A DNA stretch of 51,950 nucleotides from Caballeronia sordidicola (GCF_000729995.1 NZ_JNFG01000045.1:1-51950), one strand, 5' to 3'; positions 42,232-50,929 are shown, numbered from the stretch's first letter. A program made the numbers and translations. The notes: generated by a model from the letters alone, not told the origin.

Positions 42232-43482
42232 ATGAGCAAGCCACTTGAGGGAATCAAGATTATCGACTTCACGCACGTGCAGGCAGGCCCGGCCTGCACG
42301 CAGTTGCTAGCGTGGTTCGGCGCCGACGTGATTAAGGTTGAACGCCCGGGTTCGGGCGATGTCACCCGCACGCAATTGCGCGATATCCCGGACGTCGATG
42401 CGCTGTATTTCACGATGCTCAACAGCAACAAGAAGTCCCTCACGCTCGACACCAAGAAGCCCGAAGGCAAGGCGGTCCTGGAGAAGCTTATTAAGGAATC
42501 CGATGTGATGGTGGAAAACTTCGGTCCGGGCGCGCTCGACCGGATGGGTTTCCCATGGCATACCATCAAGGAACTGAATCCGAAGATGATCCTGGCGTCG
42601 GTGAAGGGCTTCAGCGACGGCCACCATTACGACGACCTGAAGGTCTACGAAAACGTCGCGCAATGCGCGGGTGGTGCGGCATCGACCACCGGTTTCTGGG
42701 ACGGTCCGCCGACCATCAGCGCAGCGGCGCTGGGCGACAGCAACACTGGTATGCACCTCGCTATCGGCATCCTGACGGCGCTGATCGGACGCGACAAGAC
42801 GGGCAAGGGACAGAAGGTCGCGGTATCGATGCAGGACAGCGTGCTCAACCTGTGCCGCGTGAAGCTGCGCGATCAGCAACGCCTGGACCGGCTCGGTTAC
42901 CTGGAGGAATATCCGCAATACCCGCATGGTGAATTCAGCGATGTCGTTCCGCGCGGCGGCAATGCCGGCGGCGGCGGTCAGCCGGGCTGGGTGCTGAAAT
43001 GCAAGGGCTGGGAAACCGATCCGAACTCGTACATTTACTTCACGATCCAGGGTCACGCGTGGGCGCCGATTTGCCGCGCGATCGGCAAACCCGAATGGAT
43101 CGAAGATTCGAACTACAACACGGCGAGTGCGCGTCAGCCGCACATCTTCGACATCTTCAAGACGATTGAAGAATGGCTCGCCGATAAAACCAAGTTCGAG
43201 GCGGTGGATATCCTGCGCAAGTTCGATATTCCATGCGCGCCCGTGCTGACGATGAAAGAACTGGCCAACGATCCTTCGTTGCGTGAAAGCGGCACGATTG
43301 CCGAAGTCCCGCACAAGGAGCGCGGTACATATCTGACGGTGGGCAGCCCGATCAAGTTCTCGGACATGAAGCCGGAGATCACGGCATCGCCGTTGCTGGG
43401 CGAGCATACGGACGAAGTGCTCGAGAGCCTGGGTTACAGCAGCGCGGAAATTGCAAACCTGCATCAGCAACAAGCCGTTTAA
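42232..43482 (+). CDS. frc: Formyl-CoA:oxalate CoA-transferase
   Basis: A 416-residue class III CoA-transferase, close to the 428 residues of the O. formigenes enzyme. The nucleophilic Asp169 is in ALGDSNTGMHLA, at the same number as in the known enzyme. The flexible glycine loop GGNAGGGGQPGW is present. It moves CoA from formyl-CoA to oxalate, making oxalyl-CoA for Oxc and releasing formate. The ATG at 42232 is chosen because MSKPLEGIKIIDF is the normal beginning and CAGGA lies seven bases upstream; the frame is open to 42211. It follows oxc by 111 bp in the same direction, so they are probably co-transcribed. Confidence 0.96.
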   Translation: MSKPLEGIKIIDFTHVQAGPACTQLLAWFGADVIKVERPGSGDVTRTQLRDIPDVDALYFTMLNSNKKSLTLDTKKPEGKAVLEKLIKESDVMVENFGPGALDRMGFPWHTIKELNPKMILASVKGFSDGHHYDDLKVYENVAQCAGGAASTTGFWDGPPTISAAALGDSNTGMHLAIGILTALIGRDKTGKGQKVAVSMQDSVLNLCRVKLRDQQRLDRLGYLEEYPQYPHGEFSDVVPRGGNAGGGGQPGWVLKCKGWETDPNSYIYFTIQGHAWAPICRAIGKPEWIEDSNYNTASARQPHIFDIFKTIEEWLADKTKFEAVDILRKFDIPCAPVLTMKELANDPSLRESGTIAEVPHKERGTYLTVGSPIKFSDMKPEITASPLLGEHTDEVLESLGYSSAEIANLHQQQAV

Positions 43483-43570
43483 ACGCGAGAAGCTCAGCGC
43501 CGTGGATTGCCTTGACGGACCCACGGCGTGGACAGAATCGCTACCTGAAAAGACCAAGGCCATTTCAATC

Positions 43571-44026
43571 ATGAATAGCGCCGTGCATGCAAAACCCCCA
43601 ATCGATTTCGAACAACTGGTCGACGTGATCGGCGACGCGGTTGTCATCTCAGACGCCAGTGGCGCCATCACCTTATGGAACCCCGCTGCCGAGCGCATGT
43701 TCGGGTTCACGCCTGAAGAAGCGCTGGGCAATTCTCTGGACCTCATCATTCCCGAACGCTTGCGAGGACGTCACTGGAGCGGCTACGAAAAAACCATGGC
43801 GACCGGTGAGACCCGTTACGGACACGATGTTTTGCGCGTGCCCGCTGTGCACAAGGACGGCCGGTCTCTATCGATTGCATTCACGGTCGCGCTGCTGCAG
43901 GCAGAGGGACCGGAAAAGAAAGTGACCGGCATCGTGGCCGTCATACGCGATGAAACCAGCCGCTTCACGGAAGAGCGAAACCTGCGCAAGCGCCTGGCTG
44001 AACTCGAAGCAAAATCCGGCGCGTGA
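43571..44026 (+). CDS. Stand-alone PAS-domain protein
   Basis: A 151-residue protein with a single PAS domain (about residues 13-120) and a short C-terminal coiled coil (RNLRKRLAELEAKSG). The PAS signature reads VVISDASGAITLWNPAAERM followed by FGFTPEEALGNSLDLIIP. There is no kinase, cyclase or DNA-binding output. It lies 88 bp after frc and 52 bp before the aldehyde dehydrogenase gene, all in one direction, so it is part of the oxalate operon. It may bind a small molecule or heme and act on another protein through its coiled coil. The function is unknown. The ATG at 43571 is used; the frame is open upstream to 43451, overlapping the end of frc. Confidence 0.82.
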   Translation: MNSAVHAKPPIDFEQLVDVIGDAVVISDASGAITLWNPAAERMFGFTPEEALGNSLDLIIPERLRGRHWSGYEKTMATGETRYGHDVLRVPAVHKDGRSLSIAFTVALLQAEGPEKKVTGIVAVIRDETSRFTEERNLRKRLAELEAKSGA

Positions 44027-44078
44027 TCCGAATACAGGGACTGCGCGGGGGACCGCACTACGGTAAAAGGAGACAACA

Positions 44079-45530
44079 ATGACCGCCCAAGCGGACGTGA
44101 AACGTTACGAGCTGCTGATTGGTGGCGAAGCAGTGGCGCCCGGTGGAGGCGCGTATTCCAGCATCATCGATCCATCGACCGAGACGCCGATAGCGAGCGT
44201 TGCCCAGGGCACGGCGGCTGATGTCGACCGCGCCGTGCAAGCGGCGCGCGCCGCGTTGAAACCGTGGAACGCGATCAGGGCATCCGAGCGCGGCCGGATC
44301 CTGATGCGCTTTGCAGAATTGATGCGTACGCATCAGGATGAAATTGCTGCGGTAGAAAGTCTCGACGCCGGCAAGCCGATCTCCGGCGTCCGGCGACAGG
44401 ATGTCCCGGCTGCCATCGACACCCTCGCGTATTACGCGGGCTGGTGCGACAAGATCAATGGGCAAGTGGTGCCCACGCGCCCGGACGCGCTGACCTACAC
44501 CGTGCGCGAACCGGTCGGCGTAGTCGCGGCTATCGTGCCGTGGAATTTCCCGTTGATGATCGGCATGTGGAAGATCGCGCCCGCGCTTGCCTGCGGCTGC
44601 ACGCTGGTCGTCAAGCCCGCGGAGCTGACGCCGTTATCGGCGTTGATGCTCGGCCGTCTCGCGCTGGAAGCAGGCGTGCCGCCGGGCGTACTCAATATTG
44701 TGACCGGCAAGGGCTCGGTGGTCGGCGACGCGCTCGTGGCGCATCCGGGTGTGGACAAGGTTACGTTCACCGGTTCGCCATCTGTTGGCCGGGGAATCTT
44801 GCAGGGCGCGGCGGTCAACTTCAAGCGAGTCACGCTCGAGCTGGGCGGCAAGTCCGCCAACGTCATTTTCGCCGATGCCAATCTCGATCAGGCCGCTCGC
44901 GCGGCTGCGTCGGGGATCTTTTTCAACGCGGGGCAGGTGTGTTCGGCGGGCTCGCGGGTGCTGGTCCAGCGAGCTGTATATGACGAGGTCGTCGACCGTC
45001 TGGCGCAGCGTGCGAAGTCGATCACGCTGGGGGACCCATCGCAGAAAGACACCTCCATGGGACCACTCATTTCCGCGAAGCAGATGCAGACGGTGCTCGA
45101 TTACGTGGACATCGGGAAGAACGAAGGGGCGTCGGTTGTATCGGGTGGGAAGCGATGGGGCGAGCGGGGCTATTTTGTCGAGCCCACGGTGTTTGCCAAC
45201 GTCGAGCACGAGATGCGCATCTCGCAAGAAGAGATCTTCGGCCCGGTGGTCAGCGTGATTCCCTTCGACGATGAAGCGGATGCCGTGCGCATTGCCAACG
45301 GGACGCTCTATAGCCTCGCGGCGGGCGTGTGGAGCGCAGATATAGGCCGGGTGCACAGGATGGCCTCAGCGCTCAGGGCCGGCACGGTGTGGGTGAATAC
45401 GTACGGATATACGGACGTCCGGTTGCCGTGGGGAGGCTCAGGTGATTCGGGCTTTGGCCGCGAGCACGGGGACGTGGCTATCGAGAACTTTACGGAGCCT
45501 AAGAGCGTGTGGGTGTCGCTGACGCAATGA
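44079..45530 (+). CDS. NAD(P)-dependent aldehyde dehydrogenase
   Basis: A 483-residue ALDH-superfamily enzyme of usual length. The catalytic Cys288 lies in NAGQVCSAGSR and the general base Glu254 in LELGGKSANV. The cofactor region shows PWNFPLMIGMWKIAPALACG and FTGSPSVGRGI. It would oxidise an aldehyde to the acid. In an oxalate operon the likely roles are oxidation of glyoxylate-related or formyl intermediates, but no substrate can be fixed by sequence. AAAAGGAG lies seven bases before the ATG. It is the last gene before a strong terminator, so oxc-frc-PAS-aldh form one unit. Confidence 0.9.
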   Translation: MTAQADVKRYELLIGGEAVAPGGGAYSSIIDPSTETPIASVAQGTAADVDRAVQAARAALKPWNAIRASERGRILMRFAELMRTHQDEIAAVESLDAGKPISGVRRQDVPAAIDTLAYYAGWCDKINGQVVPTRPDALTYTVREPVGVVAAIVPWNFPLMIGMWKIAPALACGCTLVVKPAELTPLSALMLGRLALEAGVPPGVLNIVTGKGSVVGDALVAHPGVDKVTFTGSPSVGRGILQGAAVNFKRVTLELGGKSANVIFADANLDQAARAAASGIFFNAGQVCSAGSRVLVQRAVYDEVVDRLAQRAKSITLGDPSQKDTSMGPLISAKQMQTVLDYVDIGKNEGASVVSGGKRWGERGYFVEPTVFANVEHEMRISQEEIFGPVVSVIPFDDEADAVRIANGTLYSLAAGVWSADIGRVHRMASALRAGTVWVNTYGYTDVRLPWGGSGDSGFGREHGDVAIENFTEPKSVWVSLTQ

Positions 45531-45544
45531 GGTGGACGCAATGA

Positions 45545-45578
45545 AAAGAGGGGCGGGTTGATTAACCCGCCCCTCTTT
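45545..45578. terminator. Strong bidirectional intrinsic terminator
   Basis: AAAGAGGGGCGGGTT (45545-45559) pairs perfectly with AACCCGCCCCTCTTT (45564-45578) around GATT. The A/T ends make it work in both directions: for the ALDH operon on plus and for the small gene ending at 45629 on minus. Confidence 0.9.
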
Positions 45579-45628
45579 GAAAGCTGAGTACCTGAGGCAT
45601 GACCTTGGGCACTCAGCAGCATCAAGCA

Positions 45629-45979
45629 TCAAGCAGCTTTAGCCTGAGGACTGTCGCAGTCCGGGCGCCACATCCGTGCGCCGCGCGTATCGTCGGCCCG
45701 GGCGATGGTTGTAGCGCGGCACGCCTCGTAATACGCGTTTTTCCTGTCGACGATGGCCTCGCACAGGAACTCCGCGCTGTAAGCCTTGAGCAGGTGGGGG
45801 CAATGCAATTCGATGTACTGCGCAATGCGCGCCTGATCGCTGGGTGCGTGCGCCAGCGACTGAAGTGTTTCGACGTCCCAGCGGAACATCAGGTCAAGTT
45901 CTTCGAAGGCGCTGTTGTAGGCGCAAAGCTGCGACTGAAGTTCGCGCGCATCGGCGATCGTGGCTTGTGAACGGTTCAT
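45629..45979 (-). CDS. Hypothetical protein in the oxalate region
   Basis: A 116-residue soluble, mostly helical protein. The readable core is LDLMFRWDVETLQSLAHAPS, then IELHCPHLLKAYSAEFLCEA and IVDRKNAYYEACRA. A good Shine-Dalgarno sequence (GAGGAG) stands six bases before the ATG at 45979, and a strong terminator lies beyond the stop, so the gene is real. No family was recognised, and no metal or nucleotide motif is obvious apart from two Cys and one His in the middle. It lies between the oxalate genes and a LysR gene read in the same direction. Its upstream region is AT-rich with TATC/GATA-like pieces, which may be a LysR target. The function is unknown. Confidence 0.75.
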   Translation of the reverse strand: MNRSQATIADARELQSQLCAYNSAFEELDLMFRWDVETLQSLAHAPSDQARIAQYIELHCPHLLKAYSAEFLCEAIVDRKNAYYEACRATTIARADDTRGARMWRPDCDSPQAKAA

Positions 45980-46117
45980 GGTCGTCTCCTCATCCTAAGT
46001 TAGCCATGAATGACAGCGTGCGTTTGCTGCGTGGCTTAACTGCAGGATAGAAAGAACCATCCATATACGATAGTCACTTGTTTTTTGCCTAACTATTAAA
46101 GATACCTAATAGATGGT

Positions 46118-47041
46118 TTACCCGATATGCGTGATGGCCGAGATTTGCGCCGCCCCTTCGTCGATGAGGAATTGCTTGAACGCCATCGCCACTGCCGGAA
46201 GCCGCTTGTTATGACGATGCACGAGGTACCAGTTGAGCATCACGGGAAAACCCGCTATGTCGAGCACGGCCAGTCGTCCGATCTGCAACTCCATGCTGAC
46301 CGTGTGCGCCGACAAAAAACTGATCCCCATGCCCGCGATGACCGCCTGCTTGATGGTCTCCGTGCTGGTGATTTCCATGGCGATGTTCAGCGGCTTGAGT
46401 CTTCCCGCGAAACCTTCTTCCATCGAATTCCAGGTGTCGGAACCGCGCTCCCTGACGATAAACGGCTCCTCGACAAGCGACTCCAGCGCAATGTTCTTCT
46501 TGCCCACCAGCGGATGATCCGGGGGCGCCACGATCACGTAAGGGTGCGGGGCAAACGACACGTTCTCGGTGTCCATGTCCTTCGGCGGGCGAACCATGAT
46601 CGCGAGGTCGGTGAGGTTGTCGGTGAGCTGGTGCAGCAGTTCTTCGCGATTGTGGACGGCGAGCTTCAGCTTGACGTCGGGATTGCGTTTAGTGAATTCG
46701 GCCAGCAGGCGCGGAAAGAAATAGTCCCCGGCGCTGATCACGGCCACGTTCAGCGTGCCTCCGGAAATACCCTTGAGCCGGGCCATGGCGTCGTCGGCTT
46801 CGCGGAACTGTTCGAGGATCGCGCGGCTGTGGTGGAGCATTTCCTGACCGGCAGATGTCAGGTAGATCCTCTTGCCGAGCTGCTCGAAAAGCGGCAGACC
46901 CGCGTGCTCCTCGAGCTGCTTGACCTGCGTGGAGACGGCCGGCTGGGTGAGGTAGAGCTCTTCGGCGGCGCGCGAGAAGCTGAGCCGCCGTGCGACGGTT
47001 TCGAATATTTTCAGTTGCCTGAGCGTCGCATTACGCATCAT
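46118..47041 (-). CDS. LysR-family regulator, CbbR-like
   Basis: A 307-residue regulator. The helix-turn-helix reads LRQLKIFETVARRLSFSRAA, EELYLTQPAVSTQVKQLEEH, and the effector domain begins with LNVAVISAGDYFFPRLLAEF. The sequence FSRAAEELYLTQPAVSTQVK and the order of its parts are close to CbbR-type regulators of Calvin-cycle and C1 genes. The effector may be a C1 or C2 metabolite, which is an inference. The ATG at 47041 has GGAG eight bases upstream. It is divergent from the antiporter gene, 374 bp away. A 17-bp palindrome with a T-N11-A core lies 29 bp upstream of its start. Confidence 0.9.
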   Translation of the reverse strand: MMRNATLRQLKIFETVARRLSFSRAAEELYLTQPAVSTQVKQLEEHAGLPLFEQLGKRIYLTSAGQEMLHHSRAILEQFREADDAMARLKGISGGTLNVAVISAGDYFFPRLLAEFTKRNPDVKLKLAVHNREELLHQLTDNLTDLAIMVRPPKDMDTENVSFAPHPYVIVAPPDHPLVGKKNIALESLVEEPFIVRERGSDTWNSMEEGFAGRLKPLNIAMEITSTETIKQAVIAGMGISFLSAHTVSMELQIGRLAVLDIAGFPVMLNWYLVHRHNKRLPAVAMAFKQFLIDEGAAQISAITHIG

Positions 47042-47069
47042 GACGGATCTCCACCTATAAACGATCCTG

Positions 47070-47086
47070 AATTTATACAATAAATT
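47070..47086. promoter_or_regulatory. LysR-type palindrome upstream of the regulator
   Basis: AATTTAT-ACA-ATAAATT, a perfect 17-bp inverted repeat that includes TTTATACAATAAA. CbbR-like regulators bind TnA-N7/8-TnA sites, which fit here. It lies 29 bp before the LysR ATG, so autoregulation is likely. Control of the antiporter is possible but the distance is long. Confidence 0.6.
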
Positions 47087-47415
47087 TTTCTAACTTTCCC
47101 TAATCGTTTTTCTGCCGCAGGATGCTTTCAACGTGCGGTAGTTTCGTAAGGTGCACGCGGGGAAAGGGCAGAGGCAGGGTCAACCCCTACAAACATCAGA
47201 ACACTGGGAATCGCTTAAAAATGATTCTTCTTTTCACCGCTTTTACCTTTACGGCCCGCAGGAAGGGCGTGGCCGTATCCGGCGCCGCAACGCCACGAAC
47301 ATGTTTCCTGACCGACCAAGACCCCTCTCACACCGGTGATCAAGACACGGTGTGCCGCAGTCGATTACGTACTTGAATACGCGCCGCACGAGCGCTGTAA
47401 ATAACGGAGACAGAC
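47087..47415. other. Leader region of the antiporter gene
   Basis: About 330 bp without a supported gene. A seven-pair inverted repeat CACACCG/CGGTGTG (47329-47335 and 47348-47354) lies 62-87 bases before the start and may form an mRNA hairpin. No copy of the oxalate operator motif was seen. Confidence 0.35.
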
Positions 47416-48768
47416 ATGGCAAACGCAGCGACGGCACCGGCCGCTGGTCAGCCCAAAATGGGGTGGCACAACAATCGGTGGGCACAGCTCGCCATCGGCA
47501 TCATCTGCATGGGCTTGGTCGCCAATCTGCAGTACGCGTGGACTTTGTTCGTTGTCCCGATGGATGCGAAACATCACTGGGGCCAGGCGGCGATTCAAAC
47601 CGCGTTCACCATTTTCATTGTCACGGAAACCTGGCTGGTGCCGCTGGAAGGCTGGCTCGTCGATAAATTCGGCCCGCGGCCGGTCGTGATCGGCGGCTCG
47701 ATCTGTGCGGCGCTGGGCTGGATCATCGATGCAAACGCGACCAGCCTGATTCATCTCTACATTGCGGCCGTGATTGCCGGCGTGGGCGCGGGTTGCGTGT
47801 ACGGCACCTGCGTGGGCACGGCGCTCAAGTGGTTCCCGGATAAGCGCGGCCTGGCTGCCGGTTTGACGGCGGCAGGTTTCGGCGCAGGCGCGGCGGTCAC
47901 GGTCATCCCCATCTCGAACATGATCCAGCGCTCGGGTTACGAACACACCTTCGTATTCTTCGGCATCTTCCAGGGCGTCTGCATCCTGTTGCTCGGCATG
48001 CTGCTGGTCCGTCCGAGACCGCCCGCTCATGCAGTCCCGGCCAAGCGCGTGGTGGCATCGAAGATCGACTACACGACGGGCCAGATGGTGCGCTCGCCGC
48101 TCTTCTGGGTGCTGTACATGATGTTCGTGTTCGTCGCCGCGGGCGGCGTGATCGCGACCGCACAACTCGGCCCGATCGCCAAGGAATATGGCTTTGCCAA
48201 GATGCCGGTCAACCTGCTCGGCGTGACCTTGCCGCTCCTGACCATGGCGCTATCGATCGACAACCTGTGCAACGGCTTCACGCGTCCGCTATGCGGCTGG
48301 ATCTCCGACAAGATCGGCCGCGAGAACACCATGTTCTTCATCTTCATCGGCGAAGGCGTGGCGTTGCTTGGCCTCATGGAGTTCGGCCACAACCCGTATC
48401 TGTTCATGTTTTTCGCGGCCATCACGTTCCTGTGCTGGGGCGAAATCTTCTCGATCTTCCCCGCCACATGCGCCGATACCTTCGGCAGCAAATACGCTGC
48501 CGCCAACGCCGGAACGTTGTATACGGCGAAGGGCACCGCATCGATGCTGGTGCCGCTTGCCTCGGTGCTGTCGGCCATCGGCTCATGGGACGCGGTGTTT
48601 ATCGCAACAGCCACCGTCTCGATTGCCGCCGGCTTATGCGCCAAGTTCGTGCTCGCGCCGATGAGAAAGCGCTGGATCGATAACACGGTCGCCGAGTCGA
48701 GGCGGCTCGATGCCGCCATGTTTCAGACCGCCTGGACAGAAGCCCCACGCAACTCGTCGGCGCAATGA
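47416..48768 (+). CDS. oxlT: Oxalate:formate antiporter-like MFS transporter
   Basis: A 450-residue MFS protein with twelve TM segments. Two charged membrane residues match the substrate-binding pair of OxlT: Arg290 in CNGFTRPLCGW and Lys372 in TLYTAKGTASML, spaced by 82 positions (83 between Arg272 and Lys355 in O. formigenes, from memory). The TM1 region GIICMGLVANLQYAWTLFVV with a Gln and polar residues fits this family too. It would exchange external oxalate for internal formate, or act as an oxalate/H+ carrier in an aerobe. CGGAG lies eight bases before the ATG. Its stop overlaps the start of a LysR gene (ATGA, 48765-48768). Confidence 0.92.
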   Translation: MANAATAPAAGQPKMGWHNNRWAQLAIGIICMGLVANLQYAWTLFVVPMDAKHHWGQAAIQTAFTIFIVTETWLVPLEGWLVDKFGPRPVVIGGSICAALGWIIDANATSLIHLYIAAVIAGVGAGCVYGTCVGTALKWFPDKRGLAAGLTAAGFGAGAAVTVIPISNMIQRSGYEHTFVFFGIFQGVCILLLGMLLVRPRPPAHAVPAKRVVASKIDYTTGQMVRSPLFWVLYMMFVFVAAGGVIATAQLGPIAKEYGFAKMPVNLLGVTLPLLTMALSIDNLCNGFTRPLCGWISDKIGRENTMFFIFIGEGVALLGLMEFGHNPYLFMFFAAITFLCWGEIFSIFPATCADTFGSKYAAANAGTLYTAKGTASMLVPLASVLSAIGSWDAVFIATATVSIAAGLCAKFVLAPMRKRWIDNTVAESRRLDAAMFQTAWTEAPRNSSAQ

Positions 48769-49742
48769 ACCGTAGCAAGACCGATGCAGTGCAGGGGTTG
48801 AAGACGTCCGGCGTGTCGCTGCAGCAGTTGCGCCTGTTCGTGATCGTGGCGCAGCACCGGAGTTTCACGCAGGCGGGTAACGCGCTCGGCGTCACGCAGT
48901 CGGCGGCGAGCCGCAGCATCAGGGAACTGGAAGACCTGCTTGAACTGAGGCTGTTCGACCGCACGACGCGCCAGGTCGCGCTCACCGATACCGGCCGCGC
49001 GCTGCTTCCACGCATTGCGTTACTGGTCGATGAACTCGAAGCGGCGCTGCGGTTCGGGCAGCAGGTTTCTACGGTCGAAAGCGGCATGGTGTCGATAGCC
49101 AGCAGTTCCAGCCTGGTCGCTTCGGTGCTCCCGGCACTGCTCTCATCGTGCCGGGCGAGCTACCCCAATATCGCGTTGACGTTGGACGATGCGCCACAGG
49201 GCAGGGTGCTTGAACTCGTGCGCGCCGGTGATGCCGATATGGGCGTGCTCGCCGGACCACTAGACGTTAGTGATCCTGACGACCTCTGCGATTTGTCGAT
49301 GAAAACGCTGTTCTCCGATCATGTCTGCGCGATCGTTCCCGCGCGGCATGCGCTGGCATCGCACGCGACGGTGCGATGGCGCGACCTGAGCGGCGCGAAC
49401 CTGTTCCTGCTCGACGACGGCGCCGGCAGTTTCGATGTCATCGCGCGTGCGCTCGATGAACACGGTGCATCGAACGTGAGACTCCAGCTATTGACCCAGG
49501 CTGCGAGCGTCGAGCACATGGTCGCGGCTGGATTGGGCTTTGGCATCCAGCCGATGCACGCAGGCGCAGCTTCGGCGCAAGCGCTGGTTCAACCGGTGCC
49601 GCTATGGCCGCCTGTGATGCGAACCGTTGCGCTCGTGAAGCGCAAGAGCCGCACGTTGCCGGTGCAGGCAGCGCGTATCTGGACGCACGTCATTTCGTCC
49701 TATGATGAGGAACATAAGCCGTTGCAAACCGCTGACGCCTGA
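48765..49742 (+). CDS. LysR-family regulator co-translated with the antiporter
   Basis: A 325-residue LysR protein. The helix-turn-helix reads LQQLRLFVIVAQHRSFTQAG, NALGVTQSAASRSIRELEDL, and the effector domain begins with GMVSIASSSSLVASVLPALL. It has about 15 extra residues before the usual start. Its ATG overlaps the antiporter stop by four bases, so both are made together. That is unusual, because most LysR genes are divergent from their targets. A terminator follows 22 bases after the stop. The targets and inducer are unknown; oxalate or a CoA intermediate is a reasonable guess from context. Confidence 0.88.
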   Translation: MNRSKTDAVQGLKTSGVSLQQLRLFVIVAQHRSFTQAGNALGVTQSAASRSIRELEDLLELRLFDRTTRQVALTDTGRALLPRIALLVDELEAALRFGQQVSTVESGMVSIASSSSLVASVLPALLSSCRASYPNIALTLDDAPQGRVLELVRAGDADMGVLAGPLDVSDPDDLCDLSMKTLFSDHVCAIVPARHALASHATVRWRDLSGANLFLLDDGAGSFDVIARALDEHGASNVRLQLLTQAASVEHMVAAGLGFGIQPMHAGAASAQALVQPVPLWPPVMRTVALVKRKSRTLPVQAARIWTHVISSYDEEHKPLQTADA

Positions 49743-49764
49743 CCCCAATCCACTGAGTATTCGA

Positions 49765-49799
49765 AGCGCGGCTCCCTAAAAAAGAGTCGCGCTTTTTTC
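49765..49799 (+). terminator. Intrinsic terminator
   Basis: AAGCGCGGCTC (49765-49775) pairs with GAGTCGCGCTT (49785-49795), 11 pairs with one G-U, followed by TTTT. It ends the antiporter-lysR transcript. Confidence 0.85.
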
Positions 49800-49838
49800 T
49801 TGCGCTTTCTTCGTTGTTATCCAATACTGAATCTAATA

Positions 49839-49855
49839 TGTTGTATATCAGAAGA
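49839..49855 (+). promoter_or_regulatory. Oxalate-region operator motif, copy 2
   Basis: TGTTGTATATCAGAAGA, with the core TTGTATATCA identical to the copy before oxc. It lies 23-39 bases before the PanE-like ATG, where a repressor would block transcription or an early leader. It is the second of three copies in the region. Confidence 0.65.
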
Positions 49856-49877
49856 GAGAATGGTCCAGGAGACGACA

Positions 49878-50906
49878 ATGAAAATTTGCATTTACGGTGC
49901 CGGCGCGATCGGCGGTTACATGGGTGCGCAACTGGCCCGGGCTGGAGCGGATGTCAGTTTCGTCGCACGGGGGCCGCATCTGGCTGCCATGCAGGCGAAC
50001 GGCGTGCGCTTGCAGATCGACGGTGAGGAACACACCGTCAAAGTCCGCTGCACGAACAATCCCGCGGAACTCGGGCCGCAGGATTATGTGGTGATTGCGC
50101 TCAAGGCGCATTCGGTGCCTGGCGTGGTGGACCTGATGCAACCGTTGCTGGGACCGGATACCGCCGTGGTCACGGCGGTGAACGGCCTGCCTTATTGGTA
50201 TTTCCATGAGCACGGCGGCGCGTTGGCCGGTACTACGCTGGAGAGCGTCGATCCGGGCGGCCGCCAATGGCAGGTGCTTGGGCCCGAGCGGGCGATAGGC
50301 TGCGTGCTGATTCCCGCTGCTGAAATTGCGGAACCCGGCGTGATCCGTCATGTGTATGGCAAGAAATTTCCCATCGGCGAGCCGAGCGGGCTGGTTACGC
50401 CACGCCTGCAGGCGTTCCACGACATCATGAGCGCCGCCGACATGGAAGCGCCGATGCGCGACAACATCCGCGACGAGATCTGGCTGAAGCTGTGGGGCAA
50501 CCTCTGTTTCAACCCCATCAGCGCGCTGACGGGCGCCACGCTCGATGTCCTTACCGCCGATCCTGCCGTGCGCACGCTGTCACGCCGGATGATGGAGGAG
50601 GCGCAGGGCATCGCTGAGCAACTGGGCGTCCATTTCCGTGTCGATGTGGAAAAACGCATCAACGGCGCGGCCGCGGTCGGCGCTCACAAGACGTCGATGC
50701 TGATGGATTGCGAAGCGCGCCGGCCGATGGAGATCGATCCGATTGTGACCGTCGTGCAGGAAATCGGCCGGAAACTGGGCGTCGACACGCCGATGATCGA
50801 TACCGTCCTCGCACTGATCAAGTTGCGGGAAGGCGTCAACCAGGGAACGGCCAAGCCCGGTATCAAAACGATTGAATCTTTCACAGGTTCGCAAAAAGCC
50901 GCTTAA
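49878..50906 (+). CDS. Ketopantoate-reductase-family protein (candidate oxalyl-CoA reductase)
   Basis: A 342-residue protein of the PanE/ApbA family. The Rossmann motif IYGAGAIGGYMGAQLARAG starts at residue 4. The C-terminal helical domain contains the catalytic Lys candidate in RDEIWLKLWGNLCFNPISAL and the conserved NPISALTGA. True PanE makes pantoate. Here the gene lies between oxalate transport and the local GntR regulator and has the same operator as oxc. In Methylobacterium extorquens a PanE-like protein (PanE2) has, as I recall, been linked to reduction of oxalyl-CoA to glyoxylate. The same role is the best guess here. AGGAG lies seven bases before the ATG at 49878. Confidence 0.85.
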   Translation: MKICIYGAGAIGGYMGAQLARAGADVSFVARGPHLAAMQANGVRLQIDGEEHTVKVRCTNNPAELGPQDYVVIALKAHSVPGVVDLMQPLLGPDTAVVTAVNGLPYWYFHEHGGALAGTTLESVDPGGRQWQVLGPERAIGCVLIPAAEIAEPGVIRHVYGKKFPIGEPSGLVTPRLQAFHDIMSAADMEAPMRDNIRDEIWLKLWGNLCFNPISALTGATLDVLTADPAVRTLSRRMMEEAQGIAEQLGVHFRVDVEKRINGAAAVGAHKTSMLMDCEARRPMEIDPIVTVVQEIGRKLGVDTPMIDTVLALIKLREGVNQGTAKPGIKTIESFTGSQKAA

Positions 50907-50929
50907 ACTGCGAACACGGAAGGGCTGTT

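Noticed and set aside
42307..43749. A 480-codon minus-strand frame opposite frc and the PAS gene
   Set aside because: It spans two real plus-strand genes and has the Arg-rich composition of shadow frames.
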